Positions 4,122 to 6,717 of a stretch of DNA of 6,717 nucleotides are shown here, piece after piece; the first letter of the stretch is position 1; each line of letters opens with the position of its first letter. This DNA is from Nitratifractor sp. (lineage in GTDB: Bacteria > Campylobacterota > Campylobacteria > Campylobacterales > Sulfurovaceae). Made by a program: the position numbers and the translations under genes. The notes beneath the pieces were generated by a model, which was not told the DNA's origin, did no database searches, and was given only the letters and a program-made list of their open reading frames with translations. Location: positions 1 through 6,717 of the forward strand of contig WFYP01000209.1 in assembly GCA_015490055.1 (NCBI GenBank), read 5' to 3'.

Positions 4122-5549
4122 ATGTCGAAAGAGAAAAAAGGTTATTTAAAAGGTTGGATACCTTATAGAATAAAAAGATACTGGATGTATATTACAGTAA
4201 CAATTATTGCACTTGTATTACCATGGATTAGAGTAAATGGAAACCACTTTTTCCTATTAAACTTTGACCATAAGCAGCTGCATTTTATGTTCATTAGATT
4301 CGATATGCAAGAGTTATATATTATGCCATTCTTGCTAATGATGCTTTTCTTAGGAATATTTGCACTTACTGCATTTGCAGGGCGTGCTTGGTGTGGATGG
4401 GCTTGTCCTCAAACTATATTTAGAGTTTTATATCGTGATTTATTAGAGACAAAACTTTTAGGCATTAGAAAAAATATTAAAAATAAACAAAAAGACCCAG
4501 ACTTTAGTAAAACTGAGAATAAAATCAAAGAGGGTATAGCAATTCTTATTTGGTCTGTACTTGCACTTGTTGCAGCTTCTGACTTTATGTGGTATTTTGT
4601 TCCACCAGAAGATTTCTTTAAATATTTAGCTGACCCGGCTAACCATACAGTAATGATTGGTTTCGTTCTTGGTGTTGCAGCATTTTTAATTGCAGATGTT
4701 GTATTTATTAAAGAGAATTTTTGTATATACATTTGTCCATATAGCCGTGTTCAATCTGTTCTATTTGACGAAGATACAATTATGGCAGTTTACGACCCAA
4801 TTCGTGGTGGTAAAATTTATGAAGGGCATGGAGAAGAGAAACACAAAGTTGTTAATAGCCAAAAAGAGGTACAAGCTGTTAATGGACCTGAGGCAGAGTG
4901 TACAGCTTGTGAAAGTTGTGTAAGGGTTTGTCCTACTCATATCGATATTAGAAAAGGTCTTCAGCTAGAATGTATTAACTGTTTAGAGTGTGTTGATGCT
5001 TGTACAGTTGTTATGGGCAAACTTGGTAAACCGAGCCTTGTTCAGTGGTCAAGTGAAAGAGAAACAGAAAAGCATGCTGGTAAAACAAGATACTTTAGAC
5101 CAAAAATACTTGGTTATGTTGGTGTATTAACAGCTGTTCTTGTTGCTATGTTTGTAATGGGTAGTAAAAAAGAGGGAATGTTGTTAAACTTAAACAAAGA
5201 GGTAAGACCTTATAAAGTATTATCAGATGGTACTGTAGAAAATAGTTATTTAGGTCTATTCCAAAATACAGATATCAAAAACCATAAATATTACTTTAGT
5301 GTAAATAATAAAAATATTAAAATTATTACACCAGATGAGCCATTTAGAATTGCAGCTAGAGGGAAAAGAAAGAAAGTTATTGTATTAAAAGCTATTAAAC
5401 CTTTAGCAAAAGATGCAAAAGAGGATGTTTCTATACCAATTATTATAAACGCATATGCAGTTGATGATAAAAAGAAAATTAGTATTTTCAGAAAAGAAGT
5501 ATTTATTTATCCTACAAAAAAACACTTAGAAGAGGCAAAAGGCAAGTAA
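4122..5549 (+). CDS. ccoG: Cytochrome cbb3 oxidase accessory protein CcoG
   Basis: A 475-residue inner-membrane iron-sulfur protein of the CcoG/FixG/RdxA family, which helps deliver copper to the CcoN subunit of cbb3-type cytochrome oxidase and is reported to act as a cupric reductase. Hydrophobic segments lie near residues 22-38, 66-86, 139-157, 177-197 and 330-346. GRAWCGWACP (C91, C95) and CIYICPYSRVQSVLFD (C201, C205) match the conserved membrane cysteine pairs. Two 4Fe-4S motifs follow: C260-x2-C263-x2-C266-x3-C270-P and C284-x2-C287-x2-C290-x3-C294. After the last helix, residues about 347-475 form the Ig-like FixG C-terminal domain. Length is as expected. PTHID replaces the more common PTGID, and DACT the usual DACD. 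It has its own promoter, with no cco structural genes in view, so it acts in trans with an oxidase encoded elsewhere. Two heptamer arrays begin at its stop codon. Confidence 0.95.
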   Translation: MSKEKKGYLKGWIPYRIKRYWMYITVTIIALVLPWIRVNGNHFFLLNFDHKQLHFMFIRFDMQELYIMPFLLMMLFLGIFALTAFAGRAWCGWACPQTIFRVLYRDLLETKLLGIRKNIKNKQKDPDFSKTENKIKEGIAILIWSVLALVAASDFMWYFVPPEDFFKYLADPANHTVMIGFVLGVAAFLIADVVFIKENFCIYICPYSRVQSVLFDEDTIMAVYDPIRGGKIYEGHGEEKHKVVNSQKEVQAVNGPEAECTACESCVRVCPTHIDIRKGLQLECINCLECVDACTVVMGKLGKPSLVQWSSERETEKHAGKTRYFRPKILGYVGVLTAVLVAMFVMGSKKEGMLLNLNKEVRPYKVLSDGTVENSYLGLFQNTDIKNHKYYFSVNNKNIKIITPDEPFRIAARGKRKKVIVLKAIKPLAKDAKEDVSIPIIINAYAVDDKKKISIFRKEVFIYPTKKHLEEAKGK

Positions 5550-5583
5550 GCATAAAGCCCAAAGCATAAAGCATAAAGCTTTA
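5549..5583. repeat. Heptanucleotide tandem array (AGCATAA)x5 after ccoG
   Basis: Seven-base units AGCATAA, AGCCCAA, AGCATAA, AGCATAA and AGCTTTA run without a break from the last base of the ccoG stop codon. Unit 2 has two changes, and the last unit merges into a palindrome. No coding frame is implied. Confidence 0.65.
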
Positions 5584-5586
5584 TGC
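5564..5586 (+). terminator. Palindrome at end of AGCATAA array
   Basis: GCATAAAGCTTTATGC (5571-5586) is a perfect 16-bp palindrome. The right half, TTTATGC (5580-5586), can also pair with the GCATAAA copy at 5564-5570, leaving a nine-base loop, or with the copy at 5550-5556. One right arm therefore has several possible partners. It may end the ccoG transcript, although the sequence after it (ATCTTCTTAA) is a poor T-tract. Confidence 0.4.
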
Positions 5587-5597
5587 ATCTTCTTAAA

Positions 5598-5646
5598 AAC
5601 TATTAACTATCAACCATCAACTATTAACTATTAACCATCAGCCATA
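5598..5646. repeat. Heptanucleotide tandem array (AACTATT/AACCATC)x7
   Basis: Seven contiguous units in strict period seven: AACTATT, AACTATC, AACCATC, AACTATT, AACTATT, AACCATC, AGCCATA. Changes fall mainly at positions 4 and 7, and are C/T exchanges apart from the last unit. It lies 11 bases beyond the AGCATAA array and before the tpx promoter. The unit resembles the CACTAAC unit at moaC (shared ACTA core). Confidence 0.7.
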
Positions 5647-5694
5647 ATGTACCAAATTGTAACAAAACTAAAAAAATAGAGAAAAATTAGACTT

Positions 5695-5714
5695 TTATTC
5701 TTAAATAAGAGTAA
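5695..5714. promoter_or_regulatory. Dyad across the tpx -35 region, candidate operator
   Basis: TTATTCTTA (5695-5703) and TAAGAGTAA (5706-5714) are inverted with 8 of 9 positions matching and a two-base centre. The right arm covers the place where the -35 box would be, 17 bases before TATACT. Size and A/T richness recall Fur/PerR-family operators, but it does not match a PerR box exactly, so the regulator is not assigned. Confidence 0.4.
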
Positions 5715-5731
5715 TTTCATCCGATTTAAGT

Positions 5732-5737
5732 TATACT
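5732..5737 (+). promoter_or_regulatory. Candidate -10 element of tpx
   Basis: TATACT lies 52 bases before the tpx ATG, implying a leader of about 45 nt. The leader can form a small stem, ATCACT with AGTGGT (5747-5752 and 5757-5762), before the ribosome site AAGGA at 5778-5782. No strong -35 box is seen. Confidence 0.4.
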
Positions 5738-5789
5738 TCGTTTAACATCACTAAAGAGTGGTAAAAAATTATATTTTAAGGAATTAAAA

Positions 5790-6311
5790 ATGGCAACAGT
5801 AACATTTAAAAATGACATTGTATGTAACCTAGCAGGTAACGAAGTAAATGTAGGAGATAAAGCTCCAGAGGTAACAGTAGTAAATTGTGACCCAATGCTA
5901 CAAGATGAAAAAGTTGGTGGAGAGGGTAAAGTTCAGTTAGTAATTGCTGTACCTTCACTAGACACTGGTGTTTGCGATGCAGAGACTAGAAGATTTAATC
6001 AAGAGGCAGCAGCACTTGATGGTGTAGAAGTTGTTACAGTATCTATGGACTTACCTTTTGCAGCAGCAAGATGGTGTGGAGCAGCTGGAATTGATAATAT
6101 TAAAGTATGTTCAGACTTCAGAAACAAAGATTTCGGTAACGCTTATGGTGTTCTTTTAGAAGATGGACCACTTGCTGGTGTGTTAGCTAGAGTTATTTTC
6201 GTTGTTGGTAAAGATGGTAAAGTTGCTTATAAGCAAGTTGTTCCAGAAATTACTAGCGAGCCTAACTACGAAGAGGCTATCGAAGCTGCAAAAACTGCTG
6301 CCAACGCATAA
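5790..6311 (+). CDS. tpx: Thiol peroxidase Tpx (atypical 2-Cys peroxiredoxin)
   Basis: A 173-residue peroxiredoxin of the Tpx subfamily that reduces hydrogen peroxide and organic peroxides, usually with thioredoxin as reductant. The catalytic motif PSLDTGVCD places the peroxidatic cysteine at C62, and RWCGAAGIDN places the resolving cysteine at C96, the spacing expected for Tpx. The N-terminal block L-A-G-N-E-V-x-V-G-D-K-A-P (14-26) and D109-F-R near the substrate site also match the family. Length is normal and there is no signal peptide, so it acts in the cytoplasm. Three further cysteines (C12, C33, C107) are unusual in number, but no role can be assigned. AAGGA lies seven bases before ATG. 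The gene has its own promoter and a hairpin directly after its stop, so it is probably monocistronic. Confidence 0.95.
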   Translation: MATVTFKNDIVCNLAGNEVNVGDKAPEVTVVNCDPMLQDEKVGGEGKVQLVIAVPSLDTGVCDAETRRFNQEAAALDGVEVVTVSMDLPFAAARWCGAAGIDNIKVCSDFRNKDFGNAYGVLLEDGPLAGVLARVIFVVGKDGKVAYKQVVPEITSEPNYEEAIEAAKTAANA

Positions 6312-6312
6312 T

Positions 6313-6337
6313 TTTTAAGGGTTTTATACCCTTAAAA
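6313..6337 (+). terminator. Hairpin after tpx
   Basis: TTTTAAGGGT (6313-6322) and ACCCTTAAAA (6328-6337) pair perfectly over 10 bp around a five-base loop, starting two bases after the stop codon. The T-run downstream is broken up (ATATCTTACTTCTCTTTTTT), so this is a probable but not textbook intrinsic terminator. Confidence 0.6.
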
Positions 6338-6374
6338 CCTACATATCTTACTTCTCTTTTTTATAACTTTTCGA

Positions 6375-6380
6375 TACAAT
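6375..6380 (+). promoter_or_regulatory. Candidate -10 of the L,D-transpeptidase gene
   Basis: TACAAT lies 26 bases before the ATG at 6407, with TATAAC (6362-6367) as an upstream alternative. No clear -35 box is present. The ribosome site AAGG (6396-6399) is seven bases before ATG. Confidence 0.35.
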
Positions 6381-6406
6381 ATGGTTAAAATTTCAAAGGT
6401 TTTTAT

Positions 6407-6717
6407 ATGAAAAAAATATTATTAGCTTCATTTTTTGCTATAGGTGCTTTTATAATTAGCGGTTGTGCTCCTTCAGCTCCAACCGGTGTAACTGGCGGAT
6501 ACTACACAAGTGCAGATTGCCAAGGTAAGCCAGATGCAATTTTTGATGCCACAAGAGCAGCAGATAAAATTGTTGTAAATAAGAGTGAGCATAAGATGTA
6601 CATCTATAAAAATGGAAATGTAATTAAAACTTTCCCTGTATCTTTAGGTTCAAACTCTGGTCGTAAATTAGCTCAAGGTGATTTTAAAACACCTGTGGGA
6701 AGTTATAGAATTTTAGA
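6407..6717 (+). CDS. Lipoprotein L,D-transpeptidase (YkuD), 3' end cut off
   Basis: The first 103 residues of a protein running past the window edge. It starts MKKILLASFF with a hydrophobic signal segment and a lipobox I17-S-G-C20, so C20 should be lipidated; Ala at +2 favours the outer membrane. After a linker, the start of a YkuD-type domain follows from about residue 54: KIVVNKSEHKMYIYKNGNVI, then FPVSLGSNSGRK and GDFKTPVGSYRIL. This is the typical opening of L,D-transpeptidases, periplasmic enzymes that form 3-3 peptidoglycan cross-links or attach proteins to the wall. The catalytic H-x-x-x-x-x-x-x-x-[ST]-x-G-C-[IV]-R-M region lies beyond the window, so activity cannot be judged. It is preceded by its own likely promoter and by the tpx hairpin, so it is probably an independent unit. 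Confidence 0.82.
   Translation, partial: MKKILLASFFAIGAFIISGCAPSAPTGVTGGYYTSADCQGKPDAIFDATRAADKIVVNKSEHKMYIYKNGNVIKTFPVSLGSNSGRKLAQGDFKTPVGSYRIL

Noticed and set aside
4409..4923. Open frames inside ccoG on both strands (107 and 77 residues)
   Set aside because: Fully contained in ccoG, whose iron-sulfur motifs and length prove its frame.
5549..5646. Possible CRISPR array after ccoG
   Set aside because: The repeats are contiguous seven-base units with no unique spacers of 26-40 bases, so this is a tandem array, not CRISPR.

Overview
The window looks like a chromosomal segment of a Campylobacterota (epsilonproteobacterial) genome, probably a free-living, respiring relative of Sulfurimonas or Sulfurovum. 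The clues are the AT-rich DNA, AAGGA-type ribosome binding sites, A/T-rich promoters with a recognisable -10 but poor -35 element, a cbb3-oxidase assembly protein (CcoG), and epsilon-like versions of MoaC and Tpx. The genus is an inference from gene content and style, not a search result.

Layout from left to right: (1) 1-437 holds no intact gene. It contains a possible dispersed-repeat fragment, a 99-bp near-perfect palindrome (51-149), the orphaned 3' end of a c-type cytochrome gene with a CISCH haem motif (206-346), and two hairpins. (2) 438-2294 (-) is a 618-residue protein resembling the uncharacterised DUF505 family, built of repeated winged-helix-like units. (3) Divergent from it, 2428-2739 (+) encodes an antibiotic-biosynthesis-monooxygenase/IsdG-like small protein. 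It overlaps by one base a 75-residue two-helix membrane ORF (2739-2966) that carries a strong intrinsic terminator inside its own 5' end. (4) On the minus strand come a DUF493/YbeD-like protein (3030-3299) and moaC (3422-3898). They are separated by a GTAG-headed REP-like hairpin and a heptanucleotide array that runs into the moaC stop codon. (5) A 223-bp divergent control region with direct and inverted repeats precedes ccoG (4122-5549, +). (6) Two more heptanucleotide arrays lie directly after ccoG. (7) tpx (5790-6311, +) has its own promoter, a dyad across the -35 region and a downstream hairpin. (8) A lipoprotein L,D-transpeptidase starts at 6407 and runs off the window.

The genes do not form one pathway; they are mostly single units. 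Their common background is respiratory and redox housekeeping: CcoG supports copper delivery to cbb3 oxidase, MoaC makes molybdopterin for Mo/W enzymes, Tpx removes peroxides, and the IsdG-like protein may act on haem or a quinone-like substrate. No defence, phage or secretion system is visible. The most unusual content is in the non-coding DNA: three period-7 tandem arrays abutting stop codons, a RAYT-type REP candidate, the long palindrome beside a beheaded cytochrome gene, and the terminator-in-ORF arrangement.
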